Origin: JANNOG01 sp050329415
Lineage (GTDB): Bacteria; Actinomycetota; Actinomycetes; Actinomycetales; JBBAYJ01
Direction: 5' to 3'
Length of the DNA stretch: 64,000 nt
NCBI GenBank assembly: GCA_050329415.1
Contig: JBHJOS010000015.1
Span: 62,001 to 126,000 of the forward strand
Part shown: one piece after another, positions 42,322-49,967 of the stretch
How the letters are laid out: each line of letters starts with the position of its first letter
Position numbering within the stretch: position 1 is the first letter of the stretch
Made by a program: the position numbers and the translations under genes
The notes under the pieces: model-generated
The model's database searches: none
What the model was told of the DNA's origin: nothing
Seen by the model: only the letters and a program-made list of their open reading frames with translations

Positions 42322-44892
42322 ATGGCCACTCCTCACCCAGAGGCCTTCCCCTCACGCGAGCCCTCCCGTCGTCACGCGAGTGACGCCCCCGATCCCTCGC
42401 CGTTCCCGAGCCGGCCCCGGCCGGTTCGGGCGGTGCCGTCGCCCGAGGCCCGGACCGGGTCCCGGGCTCCTGGGCCGTGGGACGTTCCGGCTGGTGGCCG
42501 CGGTGCGCGCCCGCCCGTCCACGGGACGGCGCCGCCTGGCTCGCGCCGACCCGGTGGACGCTCCCGGTTCCTCGACCCCGGTGGACCCGGTGGGCCCGGC
42601 GGACCCGGCGGGCCCGGCGGACCCGGCGGACCGCGTCGCCCCGGTGGTCCGCGCGGCGCCCCGGCACCGCCACGCTCCCCGCGGTGGCGCCGGATTCTCG
42701 TCCGCAGCCTCCAGGTCGTCGGGGTGGCGACGTTCCTGGGCGTCGTCCTGGGCTCGGCGGGGCTGGCCTACGCGTACAACGCCACCGACGTCCCCGAGCC
42801 CCGGGACCTCGTCACCGCGCAGACCACGTCCGTTCTCTGGGCCGACGGCACGCCGATGGGCGAGTTCAAGGCCCAGGACCGCCGGATCGTCACCAGCGAC
42901 CAGATCCCCGACCACGTGAAGGACGCCTTCGTCGCGGCCGAGGACCGCTCGTTCTACGACAACCGCGGCTTCAGCGTGGTCGGGATCGCCCGCGCCGTCC
43001 TGGGACAGCTGACCGGCGACGACGCGGGCGGAGGGTCGACCATCACCCAGCAGTACGTCCGCAACTACTACGCCGGCCTGGACGAGCGGTCGTGGCAGCG
43101 CAAGGCCCGCGAGATCCTCCTCTCCGCCAAGATCGAACGGCGGCTCGAGAAGGACGAGATCCTCACCGACTACCTCAACACCATCTACTTCGGGCGCCAG
43201 TCGTACGGCATCCAGGCCGCCGCCCTGTCGTACTTCGGGGTCGGCGTGGACCAGCTGACGCCCGCCCAGGCGGCGGTGCTCGCTGGGATTCTCCCGGCTC
43301 CTGTCACCCTCGACCCGGCGGTGAACCCGGACGGCGCCCAGGCTCGGTTCGACTACGTGGTCGGCGGGCTGGTCGAGACCGGGGCGATCACCGACGCCGA
43401 CGCCGCGTCCTTCACCTTTCCCGAGGTCCAGCCGCCGGCCGAGGGCGACGCCAACGCCGGGCAGGAGGGTTTCCTCCTCCAGATGATCCGGGACGAGCTG
43501 GAAACGACGCTCGGGTACTCGCCCGAGGAGATCGACACGGCGGGTCTCACGGTCACGACGACGTTCAGCCCGGTCGAGCAGCAGAAGGCGCGCGACGCGG
43601 TCTACGCCGGGCTGGCCGAGGCACTGGCCCCGACGGGAGGGGTCCTCCCGCCGGGACTGCGGGTCGGCATGGCGGCCATCGACCCGGCGACGGGGGAGGT
43701 GCGGGCGGTCTACGCCGGCGACCAGTTCATCGTCGACGGGACGGTGCAGCGCAGCTCGGTGACGTTCGACAAGTACCAGGCGGGGTCGACCCTCAAGCCC
43801 TTCGCGCTGGTCGCTGGTCTGGAGCAGGGGCTCACCATCGGCGAGCGGTACGACGGCGAGAGCCCGCAGACCTTCGGCGAGAATCCCGAGGTCGAGATCC
43901 AGAACTTCGGCGGCGAGAGCTTCGGGCGGATCGACCTGGTGGACGCCACGGCCGACTCGGTCAACACGGTGTACGCCCAGCTCAACGAGGAGGTCGGGTT
44001 CGCCACCAGTTACGACGTCATGGTGCGGGCCGGGCTGCCGCCTGGCTGCGACACCGAGGACGGCCAGGCCGTGGCGCCCCGGTGCACTCAGGACCTGGCG
44101 CCGTTCGAGATCACCAACATCCTTGGCAGCGCCGCTCCCCGGGTCATCGACACCGCCCAGGCGTACGCCACCCTCGCGGCGCAGGGGGTGCGGCGGGACT
44201 GGCACGTCGTCCGTGAGGTGCGTGACGCCGACGGCCAGGTGGTCCAGGTGGCCGACACCAGCGGGACCCCGGTGTTCGAGGCCGGCGTCATGGCGGACAC
44301 CACGTACGCACTCACCCAGGTCGTCGAGGAGGGCTCAGGTAGTCGCAACGTCGGGCGGGTCGTCGACCGCCCGATCGCCGGCAAGACCGGCACCGCGTCG
44401 AACAACGTCGGGGCCAGCTTCGCCGGGTACACCCCGCAGCTGGCGGCGGTCGTGGCCCTCTACCAGGAGGGAGTCACCGAAGCCGGGACGCCGGCCGCGC
44501 TGCCGGTGGTGCTGCCGGGGGCCGAGAGCGGCGTCACGGGCGGGTCCTACCCGGCGCGGATCTTCGGCGAGTACATGCTGCGGGCGATGGAGGGCGTGCC
44601 GGTCCTGGAGTTCCCCGAGCCGACCGGCCGGCAGTCCGAGCGCGAGATCGTCGAGCAGCAGGAGGCCGAGGAGCGCGAGGCGGAGGAGCGCCGGCGCGAG
44701 GACGAGGAGGAGCGGCGCCGGGCCGAGGAGGAGCGGCAGCGCCAGGAGGAGGAGCGCCGCCGGCAGGAGGAGCAGACCCCGACCCCGACGTCGATGCCCA
44801 GCCCGGAGCCGATGCCCAGCCCGGAGCCGTCCCGCACTGTCGTGACGGTGCCGCCGTCGGATCCGACGGTCGCGTCCGCGGTCCAGCCGTGA
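42322..44892 (+). CDS. Class A penicillin-binding protein (bifunctional glycosyltransferase/transpeptidase)
   Basis: Peptidoglycan polymerase and cross-linker of 856 residues. A long cytosolic N-terminus is rich in Arg, Pro and Gly with a GGPGGP tract. One membrane helix lies near 120-145. GT51 domain: AAEDRSFYDNRGFS (catalytic Glu, about 206) and GGGSTITQQYVRN. Transpeptidase: GSTLKP (Ser about 488), SVN (about 546), KTG (about 687). A highly charged Glu/Arg/Gln coiled coil (about 770-820) and a Pro/Ser tail end it. ATG chosen for GGGAGGA upstream; a GTG 20 codons earlier is possible. Resembles PonA1 by context. Confidence 0.95.
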   Translation: MATPHPEAFPSREPSRRHASDAPDPSPFPSRPRPVRAVPSPEARTGSRAPGPWDVPAGGRGARPPVHGTAPPGSRRPGGRSRFLDPGGPGGPGGPGGPGGPGGPRRPGGPRGAPAPPRSPRWRRILVRSLQVVGVATFLGVVLGSAGLAYAYNATDVPEPRDLVTAQTTSVLWADGTPMGEFKAQDRRIVTSDQIPDHVKDAFVAAEDRSFYDNRGFSVVGIARAVLGQLTGDDAGGGSTITQQYVRNYYAGLDERSWQRKAREILLSAKIERRLEKDEILTDYLNTIYFGRQSYGIQAAALSYFGVGVDQLTPAQAAVLAGILPAPVTLDPAVNPDGAQARFDYVVGGLVETGAITDADAASFTFPEVQPPAEGDANAGQEGFLLQMIRDELETTLGYSPEEIDTAGLTVTTTFSPVEQQKARDAVYAGLAEALAPTGGVLPPGLRVGMAAIDPATGEVRAVYAGDQFIVDGTVQRSSVTFDKYQAGSTLKPFALVAGLEQGLTIGERYDGESPQTFGENPEVEIQNFGGESFGRIDLVDATADSVNTVYAQLNEEVGFATSYDVMVRAGLPPGCDTEDGQAVAPRCTQDLAPFEITNILGSAAPRVIDTAQAYATLAAQGVRRDWHVVREVRDADGQVVQVADTSGTPVFEAGVMADTTYALTQVVEEGSGSRNVGRVVDRPIAGKTGTASNNVGASFAGYTPQLAAVVALYQEGVTEAGTPAALPVVLPGAESGVTGGSYPARIFGEYMLRAMEGVPVLEFPEPTGRQSEREIVEQQEAEEREAEERRREDEEERRRAEEERQRQEEERRRQEEQTPTPTSMPSPEPMPSPEPSRTVVTVPPSDPTVASAVQP
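42580..42660 (+). repeat. GGPGGP-coding short tandem repeat in the PBP gene
   Basis: About six copies of a GGCGGACCC/GGCGGGCCC-type 9-bp unit encode a Gly-Gly-Pro tract, followed by Arg/Pro residues, in the cytosolic N-terminus of the class A PBP. Likely length-variable. Confidence 0.75.
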
Positions 44893-44920
44893 CGTCCGAT
44901 GTGACCGATGTGACGCCACG

Positions 44921-46423
44921 ATGACCGACCCGGACCGGAGGAGTCCGCCCGCGGGCGGCCGGGCACCGGTCGTCCACCCGACCCGTGACGACCCCGTCGC
45001 CCGCTGGGCGTCGGAGTCCATCGGCGGGCCCGCCGGCCGCCGGCTGGGGTTCCCCGCGCACCGGTGGTGGACCGCGACCCGGGTGCTGGTCCTGGTGGCC
45101 GTCGTCGCCGTCGGCCTCGGGCTGGTCCAGAAGAACGACTGCCGCGACCGCGGCTGGACCAGCCCCCACCAGTTCGTCCACGCCTGCTACTCGGACCTGC
45201 CCGTCACCTATGCGGTGGCCGGGTCCACCCCCGCCGGGGTCCTCGGTCTCGGAGACGTCCCCGAGGGGGTCGGCCAGCCGCCGGTGTCCGCGGCCGCTCT
45301 GGCCGCGGTCGCCGGGGTCACCGACGGGCTGGTTGCGCTCACCGGCGACGAGGCGGGCCGTAGCCGGATCTTCCTCGACGTCTCGGCGGTCCTCCTGGCG
45401 GGGGCGGCGGCGGCCATGGCCGTCGGCCTGGTCGGGCTCACCCGGCGTCGGCGCTGGGACGCTGCCCTGGTGGCGGGTTCGCCCGTGCTGGTCCTGTCGG
45501 GCCTGGTCAGCATCGACCTGCTGGGGGTGGCCCTCGGGGTTCTCGCGCTGTGGATGTGGGGCCGATCCCGGCCGGCTGCCGCGGGCGCGCTGCTCGGCCT
45601 GGCGGTCGCCGCCCGGTGGCATGTGGCGCTCATCGCGCTCGCGCTCGTCCTGGTGAGCCTGCGGGTGCCCCGGTGGCGCGAGGTGCGGACCACGCTGCTG
45701 GTCGCGGCGGTCTCGTGGGGCGTGGTGAGCGTGCCCGCTCTGCTGATCGCCCCCCAGGCGTGGGCGGCCCCGATCCGGGCGTGGTGGCGCGCGGACGCCG
45801 GGTACGGCTCGGTCTGGATCGTCCCCCGGCTGCTGGCCGAGGAGGGTGTTCCCGGGGTGGGAGCGCTCACGGCGGGGGAGGTGACCGCGCTGAGCCTGGC
45901 GGCCACCGTCGCGGCCGTCGTGGTCGTCGTGATCTGGGTGCTGTCGGCCACCCGTACGCCCCGACTGCCCGCGGTGGTGCTCCTGCTCGTCGTCGCCACC
46001 CTCGTCGTCGGCAAGGCGGTGCCGGTGCAGGCGGCGCTCTGGGTGCTCCCGTGGGCCGCCCTCGCCGTCCCGCGCTGGCGCCACCACCTGTGGTGGTGGG
46101 CCGTGGAGGCGGTGTACTTCGTGGCGGTCTGGCAATACCTGGTCGGTCTCAGCGAGCCGGACCGGTCACTGCCGGCCGGCTACTACGCCGTGACCATGCT
46201 GGCCCGGCTGGCAGTCCTCGCGGCCCTGGCGGTGACGGCCTGGCGGTGGGGCTGGCGGTGGCAGGAGGACCCCGGCCGGGACCCCGGGCAGGTGGCTGCC
46301 CCGACCCGTGACGACGACCCCGCAGCCGGCCCGTTCGGCCGACCCCGGACCCGCGAATCGCCCGTCGGCGCGGCGACCGCCCCCGTTGCGGTCGTGTCTC
46401 TGGAGTCCCCCGTCGCCGGCTGA
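44921..46423 (+). CDS. GT87-like polytopic membrane glycosyltransferase
   Basis: Membrane protein of 500 residues with about 10-12 helices, between a class A PBP and rpsF, the place of Rv0051 in mycobacteria, a GT87-type (polyprenyl-phosphate-mannose-dependent) family protein. After the first helix comes an extracellular loop (QKNDCRDRGW..HACYSDLPVTYAV) with two Cys and an acidic pair usual in C-type glycosyltransferases. The C-terminal tail is Pro/Arg-rich. ATG start at 28 nt after the PBP stop; GGAGGAG lies after, not before, the start, so the start is less sure. Donor and acceptor are unknown. Confidence 0.85.
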   Translation: MTDPDRRSPPAGGRAPVVHPTRDDPVARWASESIGGPAGRRLGFPAHRWWTATRVLVLVAVVAVGLGLVQKNDCRDRGWTSPHQFVHACYSDLPVTYAVAGSTPAGVLGLGDVPEGVGQPPVSAAALAAVAGVTDGLVALTGDEAGRSRIFLDVSAVLLAGAAAAMAVGLVGLTRRRRWDAALVAGSPVLVLSGLVSIDLLGVALGVLALWMWGRSRPAAAGALLGLAVAARWHVALIALALVLVSLRVPRWREVRTTLLVAAVSWGVVSVPALLIAPQAWAAPIRAWWRADAGYGSVWIVPRLLAEEGVPGVGALTAGEVTALSLAATVAAVVVVVIWVLSATRTPRLPAVVLLLVVATLVVGKAVPVQAALWVLPWAALAVPRWRHHLWWWAVEAVYFVAVWQYLVGLSEPDRSLPAGYYAVTMLARLAVLAALAVTAWRWGWRWQEDPGRDPGQVAAPTRDDDPAAGPFGRPRTRESPVGAATAPVAVVSLESPVAG

Positions 46424-46595
46424 ACGTTGCGACGGTGGCACACCCGGCGGGTGCACGGTGACCGGCCGGGCTCCCGGACAGTCCCCCACACGCTGTGCAG
46501 AACCTGAAAGTCGGAGCAAGCGTGGAGTCTCAGGGGAAATGCCCTGCTCCGTGGCCTCGAGTCCCCGTGCGCACGAGTCTGTCCACAGCCCCGAT

Positions 46596-46625
46596 TTCCG
46601 AGCCGACCCCCTCCCGGGGTACCGT
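46596..46625 (+). promoter_or_regulatory. Candidate promoter of the rpsF operon
   Basis: TTCCGA and TACCGT separated by 18 nt. Transcription would start near 46632 and give a leader of about 95 nt that includes both hairpins. Confidence 0.5.
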
Positions 46626-46678
46626 CTGCGCCGTCCACGCGGCCCAGACGGCCCCGACGGACAAGGTGCCTGCCTCCT

Positions 46679-46697
46679 GCCACGGACCGACCGTGGC
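46679..46697 (+). promoter_or_regulatory. Hairpin in the rpsF leader, candidate S6:S18 feedback element
   Basis: A perfect 7-bp stem GCCACGG/CCGTGGC with loop ACCGA lies 12 nt before AGGAGGTGATC of rpsF. The S6:S18 complex of many bacteria binds its own leader through a CCG-containing hairpin; the loop here contains CCG. Confidence 0.5.
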
Positions 46698-46725
46698 CGC
46701 TCAGCCCACAGGAGGTGATCGACGC

Positions 46726-47016
46726 ATGCGCCACTACGAACTCATGATCATCCTCGATCCCGAACTCGAGGACCGCACTGTTGCGCCCAGCCTCGAGCGC
46801 TACCTCACCGTCATCAGGAACGGTGGCGGTACGATCGACAAGGTCGATGTCTGGGGTCGCCGCCGCCTCGCTTACCCCATCCGGCACAAGTCCGAGGGAA
46901 TCTACGCGGTGGTCGACATGCACGCCGAACCGGCCGCCGCCCTCGAACTGGACCGTCAGCTCGGTCTCAACGAGTCGGTGATGCGGACGAAGCTCATCCG
47001 CCCCGACATGCGCTAA
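46726..47016 (+). CDS. rpsF: 30S ribosomal protein S6
   Basis: Ribosomal protein of 96 residues, MRHYELMIILDPELEDRTV, with the S6 fold and GGRRRLAYPI-like WGRRRLAYPIRHKSEGIY. The ATG follows AGGAGGTGATC, a nearly complete anti-SD match, by 5 nt. It heads rpsF-ssb-rpsR-rplI. Confidence 0.98.
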   Translation: MRHYELMIILDPELEDRTVAPSLERYLTVIRNGGGTIDKVDVWGRRRLAYPIRHKSEGIYAVVDMHAEPAAALELDRQLGLNESVMRTKLIRPDMR

Positions 47017-47036
47017 GCCGCAGGACTGGAGTCGAC

Positions 47037-47582
47037 ATGGCCAACGACACCGTCATCACCCTCGTCGGAAACCTGACCTCGGACCCGGAGCTGCGGTTCA
47101 CACCGTCCGGCGCCGCCGTCGCGAACTTCACCGTGGCCTCGACACCCCGCTCGTTCGACCGGCAGTCGAACGAGTGGAAGGACGGCGAGACCCTGTTCAT
47201 GCGGTGCGCGGTGTGGCGCGAGGCGGCGGAGAACATCGCCGAGTCGCTGACGAAGGGCACCCGGGTCCTGGTCACCGGCCGGCTGCGAAGCCGTTCGTTC
47301 GAGACTCGCGAAGGCGAGAAGCGGACGGTCATGGAGATGGACGTCGACGAGGTCGGCCCCTCGCTGCGGTACGCGACCGCCAAGGTCTCCCGCACCAGTC
47401 GGGACGGCGGCGGCAGCTTCTCGGGCGGTGGCGGTGGCGGTGGCGGTGGCGGTGGAGCTGGCGCTGGCGGTACCGGCGGCGGCTTCGGCGGCCGCGGATC
47501 GTCCGGCCAGTCCCCGGCCGAGGCGGACCCGTGGGCCACCGGCCCGGTCGCGGGCGGCTACTCCGACGAACCGCCCTTCTGA
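47037..47582 (+). CDS. ssb: Single-stranded DNA-binding protein
   Basis: Homotetrameric SSB of 181 residues. The OB fold starts MANDTVITLVGNLTSDPELRFTPSGAAVANFTVAST and ends near residue 115. The linker has an uninterrupted Gly run (11 Gly) from a GGC/GGT microsatellite. The C-terminal tip, YSDEPPF, keeps the acidic/PF end that recruits partner proteins, close to the DDDIPF consensus. It lies 20 bp after rpsF. Confidence 0.97.
   Translation: MANDTVITLVGNLTSDPELRFTPSGAAVANFTVASTPRSFDRQSNEWKDGETLFMRCAVWREAAENIAESLTKGTRVLVTGRLRSRSFETREGEKRTVMEMDVDEVGPSLRYATAKVSRTSRDGGGSFSGGGGGGGGGGGAGAGGTGGGFGGRGSSGQSPAEADPWATGPVAGGYSDEPPF
47423..47475 (+). repeat. GGCGGT/GGTGGC microsatellite in ssb
   Basis: A pure Gly-coding hexanucleotide-like tract (GGCGGTGGCGGT..) then Gly/Ala codons. 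It is prone to slippage, so the SSB linker length may vary between strains. Confidence 0.8.
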
Positions 47583-47622
47583 TCACCAACTTCTGCGTCG
47601 AGAACAGATACCCGGAGGACTC

Positions 47623-47868
47623 ATGGCCGCACCGAAGAAGGCCGTGCTGCGCAAGCCCAAGAAGAAGGCCAACCCGCTGAGCTTGGCCAAGATCAAGTAC
47701 ATCGACTACAAGGACACCTCGCTCCTGCGGAAGTTCATCTCCGACCGTGGGAAGATTCGCGCCCGACGGGTGACCGGTGTCTCCGTCCAGCAGCAGCGCC
47801 AGATCGCTCAGGCGATCAAGAACGCCCGCGAGATGGCGCTGCTCCCGTACTCCAGCTCGTCACGCTGA
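47623..47868 (+). CDS. rpsR: 30S ribosomal protein S18 (cysteine-free)
   Basis: Ribosomal protein of 81 residues: KIKYIDYKDTSLLRKFISDRGKIRARRVTG and QQQRQIAQAIKNAREMALLPY. It has no Cys at all, so it is the zinc-free (C-minus) type, as in Micrococcales and in the zinc-starvation paralogue of mycobacteria. GGAGGA precedes the ATG. It sits in the ordinary ribosomal operon, so it is likely the only or main S18. Confidence 0.96.
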   Translation: MAAPKKAVLRKPKKKANPLSLAKIKYIDYKDTSLLRKFISDRGKIRARRVTGVSVQQQRQIAQAIKNAREMALLPYSSSSR

Positions 47869-47880
47869 GGGGACGTTCAC

Positions 47881-48519
47881 GTGAAGCTCATCCTCACCCA
47901 GGAGGTCTCCGGCCTCGGTACCCCCGGGGACGTCATCGAGGTCAAGGACGGCTACGGCCGCAACTACCTGCTCCCCCGCAAGCTCGCGACGCCGTGGACG
48001 CGGGGCGGGCAGACCCAGGTCGACGCCATCCGCCGGGCGCGGTCCTCGCGGGAGCACTCCTCGCTCGACGACGCCGCGGCTGCCCGGGACCGGCTCCAGG
48101 AACTCGTCGTCTTCCTGCGCAAGCGTGCCGGGACCAGCGGGCGGCTGTTCGGCGCCGTCACTCCGGCGGACATCGCGGCGGCCATCGAGGAGGCCGGCGG
48201 GCCCGCGATCGACCGCCGGGTCGTCGCGCTGCCTCGGCCGATCAAGTCGCTCGGCGTCCACGTCGTGACCGTGCGTCTCCACCCCGAGATCACGGCCAGG
48301 GTCGATGTCGAGGTCATCGACGAGGACACCGACACCGAGGCGCTGCTCGCCGCTCGACGCGAGGCGGAAGCGGCCGCCGCCGCCGAGAGCGCGCAGCGGG
48401 CAGCGGACGACGCAGCCCGGGTGGCTGAACTCGCGGCCACCGAGGCGGCGGCGACCGCCGACGCCGGAGTCGAGGACGCGGCCGGCAACGACGTCGAGGA
48501 CGACTCCGGCAGGCGGTGA
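47881..48519 (+). CDS. rplI: 50S ribosomal protein L9 with long C-terminal extension
   Basis: Ribosomal protein L9, 212 residues. The N-terminal domain MKLILTQEVSGLGTPGDVIEVKDGYGRNYLLPRKLA and the second domain (ending VIDEDTDTEALLAARRE) cover the usual ~150 residues. A ~60-residue Ala/Glu/Asp-rich tail (AEAAAAAESAQRAADDAARV..NDVEDDSGRR) is extra and looks disordered. GTG start. It ends the operon; a hairpin follows at 48541-48565. Confidence 0.95.
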   Translation: MKLILTQEVSGLGTPGDVIEVKDGYGRNYLLPRKLATPWTRGGQTQVDAIRRARSSREHSSLDDAAAARDRLQELVVFLRKRAGTSGRLFGAVTPADIAAAIEEAGGPAIDRRVVALPRPIKSLGVHVVTVRLHPEITARVDVEVIDEDTDTEALLAARREAEAAAAAESAQRAADDAARVAELAATEAAATADAGVEDAAGNDVEDDSGRR

Positions 48520-48540
48520 CCGGCTCGCCCACGAGTGGTC

Positions 48541-48565
48541 GGACGCCGTCGCGTCAGCGGCGTCC
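48541..48565. terminator. Hairpin between convergent rplI and eccC remnant
   Basis: An 8-bp stem GGACGCCG/CGGCGTCC with a 9-nt loop in a 47-bp gap between convergent stops. It may end transcription from either side; there is no U-tract. Confidence 0.6.
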
Positions 48566-48566
48566 C

Positions 48567-49607
48567 CTACCCGGCGGGATCGGTCCACGCCACCTGCATG
48601 ACCGCCGGCTGCTCCCCGCGCCGGACGAGACGGGCACGGCCCGGGAGAGCGGGGACCGGGCGCACCCGGTCCAGGAGCGGGCCTTCGTCGGGGTTGCCGG
48701 ACAGGAGCAGACCCGGCGAACCGAGGTCCCGTAGGGACTGGATGATCGGTTCGTGAAGGGCTCGGGACGCCCCGCCGGCCCGCCTGGCCAGCACGACGTG
48801 CAGGCCGATGTCGGTGGCCACCGGGAGGAGATCGGCGAAAGGCAGCAGCGGGGAGCCCTGTGAGGTGGCGACGAGGTCGTAGTCGTCGATGATCAGGAAC
48901 AGCTCCTTGCCGGTCCACCACGAGCGGGATCGCAACTGCTCCGGAGTGACGTCCGTCCCGGGAATACGGCGCCGCAGGTATGAGGCCATGTCCGCGGCCT
49001 GCGGGGCGGCCGTGGCCGCATTGGCCGCGTAACCCACGAGGTACGACTGGAGGACCTCTCCGAGCAGGGAACGCCGGTAGTCGACGACCATGATCTGCGC
49101 CTGGTCGGGGGTGCGGGTCCGCATCACCTCGCGCAGGTAGGTCCGCAGCAGCCCGGACTTGCCGGAGTCGCGGTCGCCGAAGACGAGCAGGTGGGGATCG
49201 TCATCGGCATCGAGCCAGACCGTTTCGAGTGCCCGCTCGTCCACGCCGATCCGCAGCCTCCGGTCATCCCTGCCCGGCGAGGACAGCTGTCCCAGCTCGA
49301 TGCGGTCCGGCAGCAGCCGGAGCTTGGGTCCGGGCGGTCCCGACCAGGCGGTCGAGACCGCCCGCAGGAAGTGGGCCATGCCGGTGCCGAGCGTCCCCGC
49401 GTCGTGCCGGGCATCGATCCGCGGCAGGGCCGTGAGGCAGTGGTGGCGCGAGGGGGTGAGGCCGCGGCCGGGCCGGTCCCCGGGGACCAGGATCGCCAGG
49501 CGGCGGTCGATCTCGGAGTCGATGGGATCGCCCAGGCGAAGCTCGATCCGCGTCCCGAGCACGTCCCGCAGTCCGGAGCGGAAGTCGGTCCATCGGTTGC
49601 TCGTCAC
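48567..49607 (-). CDS. C-terminal FtsK/SpoIIIE ATPase domain of EccC (type VII secretion), fragment
   Basis: Protein of 346 residues that matches only the last part of EccC, the motor ATPase of type VII secretion. The beginning, TSNRWTDFRSGLRDVLGTRIELRLGDPIDSEIDRR, is the linker before the third ATPase domain; then Walker A VFGDRDSGKSGLL (about 147) and Walker B LFLIIDDYDLV (about 237) are both intact. The membrane anchor and the first two ATPase domains are missing. It starts at a GTG with no clear ribosome site, 18 bp from the divergent eccB remnant. No other ESX gene follows on this strand. Whether it is expressed is unknown. Confidence 0.8.
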   Translation of the reverse strand: MTSNRWTDFRSGLRDVLGTRIELRLGDPIDSEIDRRLAILVPGDRPGRGLTPSRHHCLTALPRIDARHDAGTLGTGMAHFLRAVSTAWSGPPGPKLRLLPDRIELGQLSSPGRDDRRLRIGVDERALETVWLDADDDPHLLVFGDRDSGKSGLLRTYLREVMRTRTPDQAQIMVVDYRRSLLGEVLQSYLVGYAANAATAAPQAADMASYLRRRIPGTDVTPEQLRSRSWWTGKELFLIIDDYDLVATSQGSPLLPFADLLPVATDIGLHVVLARRAGGASRALHEPIIQSLRDLGSPGLLLSGNPDEGPLLDRVRPVPALPGRARLVRRGEQPAVMQVAWTDPAG

Positions 49608-49625
49608 CAGCCCTGGCCGCAGGAC

Positions 49626-49967
49626 GTGACGTGCGCGCAGCTCATGACCGGAGCGGAGCAGGTGCCCACGGTGACGCTGGCGCTGCCGTTGGAGGGCGCC
49701 CCGGAGCCGCTGGCGGGGGGCGGCGTCGTCGTCGAGCCGGGTTCAGGTGCCGTGGTGCGGGCCGTCAACGGGTCGATCGTCAACCGGGGCACGCTCTATC
49801 TCGTGGACGGGATCGGGCGCCGATACGCGCTCTCGGGAGGGGCGGCTGAGCGACTGGGGTACTCGGAGGTCGCCCCGGTGCCGGTACCCCTCACGTGGCT
49901 GGCGGGCCTGCCCGAGGGGCCGGAGCTCAACGGCGCAGCTACGGCGATCCCACCGGGAACGACGTGA
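49626..49967 (+). pseudogene. 3' remnant of eccB (type VII secretion)
   Basis: About 113 codons corresponding only to the C-terminal end of EccB: VVVEPGSGAVVRA, GTLYLVDGIGRRYALSGGAAERLGYSEVAPVPVP and the closing LPEGPELN. The EccB membrane segment and most of the extracytoplasmic domain are absent; homology stops abruptly near 49626, next to the equally abrupt start of the eccC remnant. The stop overlaps the mycosin GTG (GTGA), the usual coupling of eccB and mycP. Confidence 0.75.

Larger units (their letters stand above)
46424..46725 (+). other. Leader and promoter region of the rpsF operon
   Basis: This 302-bp gap has no coding frame. It contains a one-mismatch DnaA box (CTGTCCACA, 46579-46587), a probable promoter (TTCCGA 46596-46601, 18-nt spacer, TACCGT 46620-46625) and two stem-loops in the predicted leader: GCCGTC/GACGGC (46630-46652) and GCCACGG/CCGTGGC (46679-46697). 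Confidence 0.7.

Noticed and set aside
42575..42660. Repeat array in the PBP gene as CRISPR
   Set aside because: Units are 9 bp, coding for Gly-Gly-Pro, without spacers.
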